Shown here one piece after another: positions 8,650-17,082 of a DNA stretch of 64,000 nt (its first letter is position 1; each line of letters opens with the position of its first letter). This stretch comes from Pseudonocardia hydrocarbonoxydans (lineage in GTDB: Bacteria; Actinomycetota; Actinomycetes; Mycobacteriales; Pseudonocardiaceae). The stretch spans positions 62,001 through 126,000 of the forward strand of contig NZ_BJNG01000015.1 in the NCBI RefSeq assembly GCF_006539565.1, given 5' to 3'. The notes under the pieces were generated by a model, which was not told the DNA's origin, ran no database searches, and saw only the letters and a program-made list of their open reading frames with translations. A program made the position numbers and the translations under genes.

Positions 8650-9468
8650 GTGACCAGGCCAGGGGGAGCGGTGATCGGGGCCGCGGCGGGGATCGCGAAG
8701 CTCGCCGCGGAGGCGGGCCGCGACGCGATCGGCGCCGTCACCGAGGCACGCGGGAAGCGGTTCCCGCTGGTCGTGGTGACGGGCGCCGCGGGATCGGGCA
8801 AGACGGTGCTGGCCCAGCACCTGCAGCGCGCGCGGCTGCGCAGCTACACGCCGTCGGCGGCGCGCTCGGAGCAGGAGGAGCACATCGACCAGCCGCTCTG
8901 GCGCGGCCGGGGCGTGCGGTTCCGGGTCGTGCCCGGCCACGGCGAGGGCGGGGTGCGGTACGCGTCGCTGGCGCGGCTGCTGCACACCGAGCCCGTCGTG
9001 GGCGTGGTGCACGTCGTCGCCAACGGCTTCCGCAGCCGCCGCGACGACGGTGCCGAGCCGGCCACCGCGGCGCTCTCGCTCGACGATCTGCTGGCCCAGC
9101 ACCGGATGCAGGAGCAGGCCGAGCTGGAGGAGACGCTCACCCACCTCAAGATGGCGATCTCCGCGCACCGCCGCCCCCGCTGGCTGGTGCTGGCGCTGGC
9201 CAAGAGCGACCTCTACGCCCCCGAGCTGCCCGAGCTGGCGGCCACGCACGGGCCCGGCGGGTCGTCGCCGACCGCGCAGAGCATCGACGCGCTGCGTTCC
9301 TTCGTCGGCACCGGCGGTCTGCGCTGGGAGTCGCTGCCCGTCGCGACCTGGCTGGAGGACTACCGCTGGCGCGACGAGGTGCGGCCCACCGGCATGGACA
9401 CCGCACAGCGCGACGAGCTGCTCCGGGTGTTCCGCGAGCGGATCTCCGCGCTCGTCGGCCACGTCTGA
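8650..9468 (+). CDS. P-loop NTPase-like protein between nadD and rsfS
   Basis: 272 aa from the GTG at 8650. Walker A GAAGSGKT is at residues 45-52. A G3-like segment (VVPGHGEGGVRY) and a G4-like segment (LALAKSDLYAPELP) suggest a divergent GTPase fold. The N-terminus (AAAGIAKLAAEAGRDAIGAV) is an amphipathic helix that could contact membrane. It sits in the nadD-rsfS interval, which is empty in mycobacteria as I recall. I do not recognise the family and assign no function. A strong hairpin follows it. Confidence 0.75.
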   Translation: MTRPGGAVIGAAAGIAKLAAEAGRDAIGAVTEARGKRFPLVVVTGAAGSGKTVLAQHLQRARLRSYTPSAARSEQEEHIDQPLWRGRGVRFRVVPGHGEGGVRYASLARLLHTEPVVGVVHVVANGFRSRRDDGAEPATAALSLDDLLAQHRMQEQAELEETLTHLKMAISAHRRPRWLVLALAKSDLYAPELPELAATHGPGGSSPTAQSIDALRSFVGTGGLRWESLPVATWLEDYRWRDEVRPTGMDTAQRDELLRVFRERISALVGHV

Positions 9469-9494
9469 CGCCCGCGGCCCCGTCGACGGCGCCT

Positions 9495-9529
9495 CCCAGG
9501 CGGGTCCCGGGGTCCCGGGCCCGCCTGGG
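9495..9529 (+). terminator. Strong hairpin between the P-loop gene and rsfS
   Basis: A perfect 10-bp inverted repeat (CCCAGGCGGG at 9495-9504 with CCCGCCTGGG at 9520-9529) encloses a 15-nt loop that can itself pair. There is no U-tract, as is common for actinobacterial terminators. It could end nadD transcription or attenuate entry into rsfS. Confidence 0.45.
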
Positions 9530-9578
9530 ACACTGGAGGCCTAGGCCGGGTGGGACCACCCGCAGGAGAGGGGACCGG

Positions 9579-9968
9579 GTGACCGCCACCGACCAGGCGC
9601 TCGACATGGCCCGCGTGGCCGTGGCCGCCGCCGCCGACAAGCTCGCGCAGGACATCGTCGTGCTCGACGTGTCCGAGCAGCTCGTGATCACCGACTGCTT
9701 CGTCATCGCCTCGGCGCCCAACGAGCGGCAGGTGCAGGCGATCGTCGACGAGGTCGAGGAGAAGCTGCGGCTCCACGGCGCCAAGCCCACCCGCCGCGAG
9801 GGCACGCGCGAGGGCCGCTGGGTGCTGCTGGACTTCGTCGACGTCGTGGTGCACGTCCAGCACACCGAGGAGCGCGGCTTCTACGGGCTCGACCGGCTGT
9901 GGAAGGACTGCCCGCGGATCGAGTTCGCGGAGGCGGCCGGCCCGCCGCCGGCCGCCGGGTCGGAGTGA
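9579..9968 (+). CDS. rsfS: Ribosome silencing factor RsfS
   Basis: 129 aa. RsfS binds ribosomal protein uL14 and blocks subunit joining when nutrients run low. The family core is present (KLAQDIVVLDVSEQLVITDCFVIAS, GRWVLLDFVDVVVHVQH, RGFYGLDRLWKD). GTG start at 9579 behind AGGAGAGGGG. The TGA overlaps the GTG of the next gene (GTGA). Confidence 0.96.
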   Translation: MTATDQALDMARVAVAAAADKLAQDIVVLDVSEQLVITDCFVIASAPNERQVQAIVDEVEEKLRLHGAKPTRREGTREGRWVLLDFVDVVVHVQHTEERGFYGLDRLWKDCPRIEFAEAAGPPPAAGSE

Positions 9969-10591
9969 CCCTGCGCCAGCTCGTGCTCCTGCGGCACGGG
10001 CAGACCGACCACAACGCCACCGGGCGGATGCAGGGCCACCACGACTCGCACCTCACCGCGGAGGGGTTCGCCCAGGCCGCCGTCGTGGCCCCCGAGGTCG
10101 CCCGGCTCAAGCCCGCGCGGCTGATCAGCTCCGACCTGCGGCGCGCCGCCGACACCGCCGCGGTCGTGGCGTCCGCGTGCGGGGTGTCGGTCGAGATCGA
10201 CCCCCGGCTGCGCGAGACCCACCTGGGCGAGTGGCAGGGCCGCACCGTCCCCGAGATCGAGGCGCGCTGGCCCGGCGCGATCGCCGTCTGGCGCCAGGAC
10301 CCGAACTGGGCGCCGCCGGGTGGCGAGTCGCGGATCGAGGTCGTGCGCCGCTCCACCCCCGTCGTCGACGAGCTCGACGACGCGATGGCCGACGGCTCGG
10401 AGTCCTCGACGGCGGTGCTGGTCGCGCACGGCGGGATGATCGCCGGGCTGGTGTGCGGGCTGCTCGCGATGCCGATCGAGGCGTGGCCCGCGATCGGGGG
10501 CATCGGCAACTGCCGCTGGGCCGCGCTCGCCCGCCGTGCCGACCACCCGCGCTGGCGCCTGGTCGGCTACAACGTGGGCACCGAGGGGTGA
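9965..10591 (+). CDS. gpgP: Histidine phosphatase, probable glucosyl-3-phosphoglycerate phosphatase
   Basis: 208 aa. Phosphoglycerate-mutase fold with the catalytic LLRHGQTD at the N-terminus, Glu in RETHLGEWQG and a second His in VAHGGM. In Mycobacterium the gene in this exact position (between rsfS and octT) is GpgP, which dephosphorylates glucosyl-3-phosphoglycerate on the way to methylglucose lipopolysaccharides. The phosphatase fold is read from sequence; the substrate is inferred from synteny. It overlaps both neighbours by 3-4 nt. Confidence 0.88.
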   Translation: MTLRQLVLLRHGQTDHNATGRMQGHHDSHLTAEGFAQAAVVAPEVARLKPARLISSDLRRAADTAAVVASACGVSVEIDPRLRETHLGEWQGRTVPEIEARWPGAIAVWRQDPNWAPPGGESRIEVVRRSTPVVDELDDAMADGSESSTAVLVAHGGMIAGLVCGLLAMPIEAWPAIGGIGNCRWAALARRADHPRWRLVGYNVGTEG

Positions 10592-11319
10592 CCGGACCGC
10601 GGCTGCTGGTGTTCGGCGACTCGCTGAGCTTCCACGGCCCGCGCCGCGCCGAGCCCGCCGACGAGCCGCGCCTGTGGCCCAACGTGGCCGCGGCCGCGCT
10701 CGGCGGCCGCGCCGACCTCGTCGCCGGCATCGGGTGGACGGCGAGGCACGCCTGGCACGCGCTGATCTCCGACCCGCGCGTGTGGACGCTGCTGCCGCAC
10801 GCCGACGCGCTGGTGCTCGGCGTCGGCGGCATGGACACCCTGCCCTCCCCGCTGCCGACGGCGCTGCGCGAGCTGATCCCCGTGCTGCGCCCCGACTCCC
10901 TGCGCCGCCGCGTCCGTGCGGGCTACCTGCGGGCCCAGCCGCGGCTGGCCCAGGCCTTCGCCCGCACGCTGCCCGGCGGCGGCCCGGTCGCGCTGCCGCC
11001 GCGGCTCACCGTGTCCTACCTGGAGCGGTGCCGGGAGGCCGTGCTCGCGATCCGCCCCGGCATCCCGGTCGTCGCCGCGGTGCCCCCGGTGCACCGCGCC
11101 GCCGTCTACGGCCCCGTGCACCCCGGCCGCGCCGCCGCGGAGCGTGCGATCCGGGCGTGGGCCGCGCCCGCCGGGGTGGAGCTGCTGGACCTGCGGGCCC
11201 TGGTCGGCGACCACGTTCTGGGCGGTCACGGCAACCCCGACGGCATGCACTGGGGGTGGGAAGCCCACGCCGCGGTCGGCCGGGCCTGCGCGGACGCCGT
11301 CCGGCCCCGTGTGGCCTAG
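10588..11319 (+). CDS. octT: SGNH hydrolase-type acyltransferase, probable diglucosylglycerate octanoyltransferase
   Basis: 243 aa. The SGNH block I motif VFGDSLSFHG carries the nucleophilic Ser, and the block V pair is in NPDGMHWGWEAH. In mycobacteria the homologue next to gpgP is OctT, which adds octanoate to diglucosylglycerate, a methylglucose lipopolysaccharide precursor. That role is inferred from synteny. GTG at 10588 overlaps the gpgP stop. Its TAG is part of TAGTGT, a probable -10 for degV. Confidence 0.82.
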   Translation: MTGPRLLVFGDSLSFHGPRRAEPADEPRLWPNVAAAALGGRADLVAGIGWTARHAWHALISDPRVWTLLPHADALVLGVGGMDTLPSPLPTALRELIPVLRPDSLRRRVRAGYLRAQPRLAQAFARTLPGGGPVALPPRLTVSYLERCREAVLAIRPGIPVVAAVPPVHRAAVYGPVHPGRAAAERAIRAWAAPAGVELLDLRALVGDHVLGGHGNPDGMHWGWEAHAAVGRACADAVRPRVA

Positions 11320-11328
11320 TGTCCGGTG

Positions 11329-12204
11329 GTGTCCGTTTCCCGCCCGACCGCCGTGGTGACCGACTCCACCGCCTACCTCCCGCCCGGCGTGGCGGTGCAA
11401 CGCGGTGTCCGGGTGGTGCCGCTGGAGGTTCGGCTCGGCGCCCGCAGCGGCCGTGAGGGCATCGACATCGACACCGCCGCGCTGTCCGCGGCGCTGGCCG
11501 ACCACCGCGTCGACGTGCAGACCTCCCGCCCCACCCCGGCCCAGTTCGCCGCCTGCTACCGCGAGGCCCTCGACGCGGGCGCGCGGTCGGTGGTGTCGGT
11601 GCACCTGTCGCGTGAGCTGTCGGGCACCTGGGAGGCGGCGCGGATCGCGGCCGAGGAGGTCGGCGCCGACCGCGTCCGCGTCGTCGACTCCCGGGCGGCG
11701 GCGATGGGCCTGGGCTACGCGGTACTGGCCGCCGTCGACGCCGCGGAGGCCGGGCGGTCCGGGGCGGAGGTCGAGGCCGCCGCGGCCGACGTCGCCGCGC
11801 GGTGCCGGGTGTTCTTCTCCGTCGACACCCTCGACCGGCTCCGCCGCGGCGGCCGCATCGGCGCGGCGGCCGCGTTCCTGGGCACCGCGCTCGCCGTCAA
11901 GCCGTTGCTGCACGTCGTCCAGGGCCGGATCGTTCCGCTGGAGAAGGTGCGGACGACGGCCCGCGCGGCGCAGCGGCTCGTCGACCTGGCGGTGCGGGCG
12001 GCCGGGGACGGGCCCGTCGACCTGGCGGTGCACCACCTCGGCGCCGCCGCCCGCGCCGAGGAGGTGGCGGCGCGGCTGCGGGAGCGGGTGCCGGCCGTCG
12101 CCCGGCTGCTGGTCTCGGAGGTCGGTGCCGTGATCGGTGCGCACGTGGGGCTCGGGGTGCTGGGCGTGGTCGTGGTGCCCCAGCGGACGCCGCCGGGCGC
12201 CTGA
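11329..12204 (+). CDS. DegV family fatty-acid-binding protein
   Basis: 291 aa. DegV proteins bind a fatty acid and in some bacteria (FakB) present it to a fatty-acid kinase. Visible hallmarks are VVTDSTAYLP at the N-terminus, VDVQTSRPTPAQF, SVHLSRELSGTWEAA and the Arg/Gly-rich DRLRRGGRIG loop. The GTG at 11329 lies 6 nt after TAGTGT, which overlaps the octT stop, so a leaderless start is favoured over the in-frame GTG at 11326. Confidence 0.92.
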   Translation: MSVSRPTAVVTDSTAYLPPGVAVQRGVRVVPLEVRLGARSGREGIDIDTAALSAALADHRVDVQTSRPTPAQFAACYREALDAGARSVVSVHLSRELSGTWEAARIAAEEVGADRVRVVDSRAAAMGLGYAVLAAVDAAEAGRSGAEVEAAAADVAARCRVFFSVDTLDRLRRGGRIGAAAAFLGTALAVKPLLHVVQGRIVPLEKVRTTARAAQRLVDLAVRAAGDGPVDLAVHHLGAAARAEEVAARLRERVPAVARLLVSEVGAVIGAHVGLGVLGVVVVPQRTPPGA

Positions 12205-12348
12205 CCGCCGGCCGCGGCGGCGGCCATCCTGCCACGCGAGAGTGACGGTCCGGCGCCCGTGGGCGCGGGTTGTGCACCTCGCGCGCCGGGCGTCCACAGC
12301 CTGCAGACTCGCCGCTCCGACCGGCCCCGGCGGACCTAGCGTCGGGGC

Positions 12349-13221
12349 GTGGCCAGACGCGAACCCTCCGCCGGCCGGTTGGCCGCGGCGCTCGCGACCC
12401 CGGGCCGTCCCGAGCGCATGCCGCCGGCGGGTGCCTGGCCGCCGGTGCTCCGGGAGCCGCCCGGGCCGGACCCCGATCCCGACCCGCCGACCGTGCCGCT
12501 GCCGATCGTCGCCCCGGTCGCGCCGGGCGCTCCGGTCGCGCCGGGCGAGCGACCCGGCCTGCGGGCCCGGGCCGTCGCCGCCGTGCTGCCCGCGGCCTGG
12601 CGGGGGGCGCGGATCGACCCGGGGCGACCGGGCGCGACGGCGCTGGCGCTGGTCGCGGCGCTGGCCGCGGTGGTCGCCGCCGTCGGGGTGTGGCTGGACC
12701 GGCCGCGGGCCGAGCCGGTGGCGGCGCTGCCCGCGGTCGTGGTCACCGACCCGACCGGGGCCGCCACGCCCACCCGGCCCGACGAGCCCGTCCCGGCCGG
12801 GCCGCTGGTGCTCAGCGTGTCGGGGAAGGTCGCGCGGCCGGGTCTGATCGAGCTGCCCGACGGCTCCCGCGTCGCCGACGCCCTGGAGGCCGCCGGCGGA
12901 GCGCTGCCCGGCACCGACCTGTCCGCGCTCAACCTGGCCCGCCGCGTCGTCGACGGCGAGCAGATCGCCGTCGGGGTGCCGGCCGCGCCGGACGCCGCGC
13001 CCGCGGGCGGCCCGGCCGCGGCGGCGGGCGGCCCGGTCGACCTCAACACCGCCACCGAGGCCCAGCTCGACGCGCTGCCCGGCGTCGGGCCCGTCACCGC
13101 GGCGCGGATCCTGGAGTGGCGCGAGCGCAACGGGCGGTTCACCCGCGTCGAGCAGCTGCGCGAGATCGAGGGGATCGGGGAGCGACGGTTCGCCCAGCTC
13201 CGCGACCTGGTGGCGGTGTGA
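12349..13221 (+). CDS. comEA: ComEA-like helix-hairpin-helix DNA-binding protein
   Basis: 290 aa. A long Pro-rich cytoplasmic N-terminus precedes one membrane segment (about residues 85-108), an SLBB-like domain (LVLSVSGKVARPGLIELPDGSRV) and a C-terminal double helix-hairpin-helix (VDLNTATEAQLDALPGVGP, then IEGIGERRFAQL). ComEA binds incoming DNA outside the membrane and hands it to ComEC. The GTG at 12349 lies exactly 6 nt after TAGCGT (12337-12342). Its stop overlaps the comEC start. Confidence 0.92.
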   Translation: MARREPSAGRLAAALATPGRPERMPPAGAWPPVLREPPGPDPDPDPPTVPLPIVAPVAPGAPVAPGERPGLRARAVAAVLPAAWRGARIDPGRPGATALALVAALAAVVAAVGVWLDRPRAEPVAALPAVVVTDPTGAATPTRPDEPVPAGPLVLSVSGKVARPGLIELPDGSRVADALEAAGGALPGTDLSALNLARRVVDGEQIAVGVPAAPDAAPAGGPAAAAGGPVDLNTATEAQLDALPGVGPVTAARILEWRERNGRFTRVEQLREIEGIGERRFAQLRDLVAV

Positions 13222-15665
13222 GCACCCCCGAGCCCCCGGGCCGCCCGCCCGACCTGCGGCTGGTGCCCGCGGCGCTCGCCGCGTGGGCGGCCGTGCTGGT
13301 CGGGCTGGGTCTCGGTCCCGTGGCGGCGTCGGTGGTGGCCGGGTTCGCCGCCGCGGCCGCGCTGGTCGGGGCGCTGCGCCGGTCGCCGGTGCTGCTCGCC
13401 GCCGCGGCGTGCGCGGCCGCGGCCGGCCTCGTCGTCGCCGCGCACGGCGTGCACGTGGCCCAGCACCCGCTGCGCGCGGCGGCGGAGGCCGGGGCGGCGG
13501 CGACGCTGCGGGTGGTCGCCACCGACGACCCGCGACGCATCCGGGCGGCGGTGCCCGGTGCCGCGCAGGTGCTCGTCGAGGCCGGGCTGGTGCACGCCGA
13601 GGCGGCCGGGAGCGGCTGGCGCACCGGCGGCCGGGTGCTGCTGATCGCACCCGCCGACGGCTGGGCGGGCCTGCTGCCGGGCCAGGAGCTCACCGCGCAG
13701 GGTCTGCTCGCCCCGGCCGGGCGCAGCGACCTCACCGTCGCCGTGCTGCGCGTGCGGGGCGCGCCCGCCGCGGTGGCGGCGCCGCCCTGGTGGCAGACCG
13801 GGGCCGGGGTGCTGCGCGCGGGCCTCCGCGACGCCGCCGCGGTGCTCCCGGCCGCGCCCGGCGGCCTGCTGCCCGGCCTCGCGGTGGGCGACACGACCCG
13901 GCTGCCCACCGAGGTCGAGGACGACTTCCGGGCCTCCGGGCTCACCCACCTCACGGCGGTGTCCGGGGCCAACCTCGCCATCGTGGCGGGCGCGGTGCTC
14001 GCACTGGCGCGCCTGGCCCGGTCCGACCCGCGGTGGGCGGCTCTGGCCGGCGGGGCGGCGGTGCTCGGGTTCGTCGTGCTGGCCCGGCCCTCACCGAGCG
14101 TGGTGCGGGCCGCGGCGATGGGGGCGGTGGTGCTGCTGGCGCTCGCGCTGGGCCGCGGCCGGTCGGCGGTGCCCGCGCTCGCCGTCGCGGTGCTGGTGCT
14201 GGTGCTGGCCGACCCCGCCCTCGCCGTCGACCCCGGGTTCGCGTTGTCGGTACTGGCCACCGGCGCCCTCGTGCTCGTCGCCCCCGGGTGGGCGGCCGGG
14301 CTGCGCCGCCGGGGGGCGCCGAGGTGGGCCGCGGAGGCGCTCGTCGTGCCCGCGGCGGCCTTCCTGGCCACCGCCCCGGTGATCGCGGGGCTGTCCGGGC
14401 AGGTCGCGCCGGTCGCGGTGCTGGCCAACCTGCTCGCGGTGCCGGCCGTCGCGCCCGCGACGGTGCTGGGGGTGCTGGCCGCGCTGGTCTCGCCTCTCAG
14501 CCCCGTGGCGGCCCAGGTCTGCGCGTGGCTGGCCTGGCCCGCCGTGGCCTGGCTGGTGGAGGTCGCCGACCGGTCCGCCGCGGTGCCCGACGCCGCCCTG
14601 CCCTGGCCCGACGGTGTGCCGGGCGGGCTGCTGCTCACCCTCGTGCTCGCCGTGCTCGTGCTGTGCTGGCGGGCCCGCCGGGGGCGGGCGCTGCTGGTGG
14701 CGGTGCTGCTGGGGCTCGCGCTGGTGCTGGTGCCGACCCGGGTCGTGCCTCCGGGCTGGCCACCCGCGGACTGGACGGTGGTGGCCTGCGACGTCGGCCA
14801 GGGCGACGCGATCGTGCTGGCCACCGGGGATCCGGGCCGGGCGGTGCTCGTCGACGCGGGCCCCGACACCGGCCCCGTCGACGCCTGCCTCGACCGTCTC
14901 GGGGTGCGCAGCCTCGCGCTGGTGGTGCTGAGCCACCTGCACGCCGACCACATCGGCGGCCTCGACGGCGCGCTGCGCGGGCGCTCCGCGGGCGGCGTGG
15001 CCGTCGGCCCGGTGCGCGTCCCCGACGGCGGGCTCGCCGCCGTGGCGCGGGTGACGGCGGGGCGCGGCGTGCCGGTCGTGGCACTGGCCGCCGGGCAGCG
15101 CCTGGAGTGGCCCGGCCTCGCGCTCGACGTCCTGGGTCCGCGCGAGCCGGACCCGGCGCCCGACCCCGACGACGGCACCGCGGTCAACGACGGGTCGCTG
15201 GTGCTGCGTGCCACCACCCCGGGCGGCACGGTGCTGCTCAGCGGCGACATCGAGCTGGCCGCCCAGGCCGACCTCGTGTCGTCGGGGGTCGACCTGCGGG
15301 CCGACGTGCTGAAGATGCCGCACCACGGCAGCCGCTACACCAGCGTGGAGTTCCTCAACGCCGTCGCCCCGCGCGCGGTGCTGGTCAGCGTCGGGCTGGG
15401 CAACACCTACCGGCACCCCGACCCCGGGCTCGTCGGCGGGCTGGAACGCGCCGGGGTCGTGGTGGCCCGCACCGACCGCTCGGGCGACGTCGCCGTGCTC
15501 GTCACCGACGAGCTGGTCCACCGCGGCGACCCGCTGCCGGCCCGGCGTCGCCGGGCCGGCGGGCCGGGCCTCAGCGGCCGGCGAGGGCCTCGCGCACCGC
15601 CGCGCTCGTGGAGGGCACGGTGGCGGTCGGGCCGATGTGGCCGGCCACGGCGTCGAGGGTCTTGA
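13218..15665 (+). CDS. comEC: ComEC/Rec2 family DNA-uptake channel
   Basis: 815 aa. N-terminal membrane segments, a competence domain (LPTEVEDDFRASGLTHLTAV), a long polytopic region and a C-terminal metallo-beta-lactamase-like domain (ACDVGQGDAIVL, LSHLHADHIGGLD, LKMPHHGSRYTS). ComEC forms the inner-membrane channel for transforming DNA. The last roughly 30 codons, rich in Arg and Pro, are read from the strand opposite the 3' end of thrC, a 95-bp tail-to-tail overlap. The functional protein may end in practice near 15560. Confidence 0.9.
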   Translation: MSTPEPPGRPPDLRLVPAALAAWAAVLVGLGLGPVAASVVAGFAAAAALVGALRRSPVLLAAAACAAAAGLVVAAHGVHVAQHPLRAAAEAGAAATLRVVATDDPRRIRAAVPGAAQVLVEAGLVHAEAAGSGWRTGGRVLLIAPADGWAGLLPGQELTAQGLLAPAGRSDLTVAVLRVRGAPAAVAAPPWWQTGAGVLRAGLRDAAAVLPAAPGGLLPGLAVGDTTRLPTEVEDDFRASGLTHLTAVSGANLAIVAGAVLALARLARSDPRWAALAGGAAVLGFVVLARPSPSVVRAAAMGAVVLLALALGRGRSAVPALAVAVLVLVLADPALAVDPGFALSVLATGALVLVAPGWAAGLRRRGAPRWAAEALVVPAAAFLATAPVIAGLSGQVAPVAVLANLLAVPAVAPATVLGVLAALVSPLSPVAAQVCAWLAWPAVAWLVEVADRSAAVPDAALPWPDGVPGGLLLTLVLAVLVLCWRARRGRALLVAVLLGLALVLVPTRVVPPGWPPADWTVVACDVGQGDAIVLATGDPGRAVLVDAGPDTGPVDACLDRLGVRSLALVVLSHLHADHIGGLDGALRGRSAGGVAVGPVRVPDGGLAAVARVTAGRGVPVVALAAGQRLEWPGLALDVLGPREPDPAPDPDDGTAVNDGSLVLRATTPGGTVLLSGDIELAAQADLVSSGVDLRADVLKMPHHGSRYTSVEFLNAVAPRAVLVSVGLGNTYRHPDPGLVGGLERAGVVVARTDRSGDVAVLVTDELVHRGDPLPARRRRAGGPGLSGRRGPRAPPRSWRARWRSGRCGRPRRRGS

Positions 15666-16839
15666 GGCCGTCGCCGGTGATCAGCAGGACGGTCTCGGCG
15701 TCGGGGTCGAGCTTGCCCTCGGCGAGGAGCTTGCGGGTGGTGGCCACGGTGACCCCGCCCGCGGTCTCGGCGAACACGCCCTCGGTGCGGGCGAGCAGCC
15801 GGATGCCCTCCACGACCTCCTCGTCGCTGACGTGCCCGACCGCGCCGCCGGTGCGGCGCACCGCGTCGAGGACGTAGGGGCCGTCGGCGGGGTTGCCGAT
15901 CGCGAGCGAGCGGGCGATGGTGTCCGGCCGCACCGGCTGGATCCAGTCGTGACCGTCGTCGAACGCCTTCGCCACGGGCGAGCAGCCGGTGGCCTGGGCG
16001 CCGAACACCGCGTAGGGGGTGGGCTCCACGAGCCCGAGGGAGCCGAACTCCTGGAAGCCCTTGTCGACCTTCGTCAGCTGCGACCCCGACGCCACCGGCA
16101 CCACGATCTGCTCGGGCAGCCGCCAGCCCAGCTGCTCGGCCACCTCGTAGCCCAGCGTCTTGGAGCCCTCGGCGTAGTAGGGCCGCACGTTGACGTTGAC
16201 GAACGCCCAGTCCTCGTGCTCGGCGGCGAGCTCGGTGGCCAGCCGGTTGACGTCGTCGTAGTTGCCGTCGACGGCGAGCAGCGTGCCGTCGTACACGGCG
16301 GTGGTGAGGACCTTGGCCTGCTCCAGCGACTTCGGGATCAGGACCACGGAGTCCCATCCGGCGCGCGCCGCGGCGGCGGCCACGGCGTTCGCGAGGTTGC
16401 CGGTGGAGGGGCAGCACAGCACGGTGAAGCCGAGCTCGCGGGCGGCGGCCAGCGCCACGGCCACGACGCGGTCCTTGAACGAGTGCGTCGGGTTGCCGGT
16501 GTCGTCCTTGACCCACAGGTTGCGGATGCCCAGTGCGGCGCCCAGGCGGTCGGCCTTGATCAGGCGGGTGAGGCCGGGCTCGGTGTTGGGGTGCTCCTGC
16601 ACCGTCGACGGCACGGGCAGCAGGCTGCGGTAGCGCCAGATGGAACGGGGGCCGGCCTCGATGGAGGCGCGGGTGACGTCACCGAACTCGTAGGCGATCT
16701 CGAGGGGGCCGAAGCACTGGGGGCACGCGAACTCGGCGGCGAGCGGGATCTGGTGGCCGCACTCCCGACAGGACAGGGCGCGCGCGGGCCCCAGGTCGAA
16801 CGTGGAGGTGGGCGTGGTGACGTCGGCAAGCAGCGTCAT
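15571..16839 (-). CDS. thrC: Threonine synthase with N-terminal zinc ribbon
   Basis: 422 aa. A pyridoxal-phosphate enzyme converting O-phosphohomoserine to threonine. An N-terminal ribbon with Cys24, Cys27, Cys39 and Cys42 precedes the catalytic domain; the PLP lysine is Lys122 in THSFKDR, with the phosphate-binding loop in CCPSTGNLANAV. The ATG at 16839 is chosen because GAGGAG lies 7 nt upstream. That Shine-Dalgarno is part of a SAM-I riboswitch. The zinc-ribbon class is longer than the roughly 360-aa mycobacterial ThrC, so it may be a second isozyme. Confidence 0.93.
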   Translation of the reverse strand: MTLLADVTTPTSTFDLGPARALSCRECGHQIPLAAEFACPQCFGPLEIAYEFGDVTRASIEAGPRSIWRYRSLLPVPSTVQEHPNTEPGLTRLIKADRLGAALGIRNLWVKDDTGNPTHSFKDRVVAVALAAARELGFTVLCCPSTGNLANAVAAAAARAGWDSVVLIPKSLEQAKVLTTAVYDGTLLAVDGNYDDVNRLATELAAEHEDWAFVNVNVRPYYAEGSKTLGYEVAEQLGWRLPEQIVVPVASGSQLTKVDKGFQEFGSLGLVEPTPYAVFGAQATGCSPVAKAFDDGHDWIQPVRPDTIARSLAIGNPADGPYVLDAVRRTGGAVGHVSDEEVVEGIRLLARTEGVFAETAGGVTVATTRKLLAEGKLDPDAETVLLITGDGLKTLDAVAGHIGPTATVPSTSAAVREALAGR

Positions 16840-16846
16840 TGAAGAA

Positions 16847-16971
16847 CTCCTCATCTTCCCCGCGACATGCGGGTCGGAATTGGCACCGTGATCGAGCACG
16901 CGCTCAGAAGACGTGTCTCGCCGGTTGCCGGGGCTTCAACGGGCCGTTCCCTCTGCCCCTCTGGATGAGCC
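16847..16971 (-). promoter_or_regulatory. SAM-I (S-box) riboswitch controlling thrC
   Basis: Read on the minus strand, the conserved S-box core is clear: CCAGAGGGGCAGAGGGA, then CGGCCCGTTGAAGCCCC, GGCAACC, GGTGCCAATTCCGAC and a P4 hairpin (CCCGC-ATGT-CGCGGG). P1 pairs CTCATC (16964-16969) with GATGAG (16850-16855). The P1 3' strand shares three bases with the thrC Shine-Dalgarno GAGGAG (16847-16852). SAM binding, which stabilises P1 in this class, should therefore block translation directly with no separate expression platform. Confidence 0.93.
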
Positions 16972-17082
16972 ATGTTCAGTTGTGGCCTCGACGGTACGAC
17001 ACCGGAGTGCCGATCCCAAGTCCTGTCCGGCATCTGGGAGCCGGGTCACGGATTGTCGGGACCGTGCGCGACGATGGCGGGC

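Noticed and set aside
10567-13650. Very long open frames antisense to the octT-degV-comEA-comEC block and similar ones elsewhere
   Set aside because: They are Arg/Pro/Gly-rich low-complexity readings expected opposite high-GC genes; the plus-strand frames carry recognised domains.
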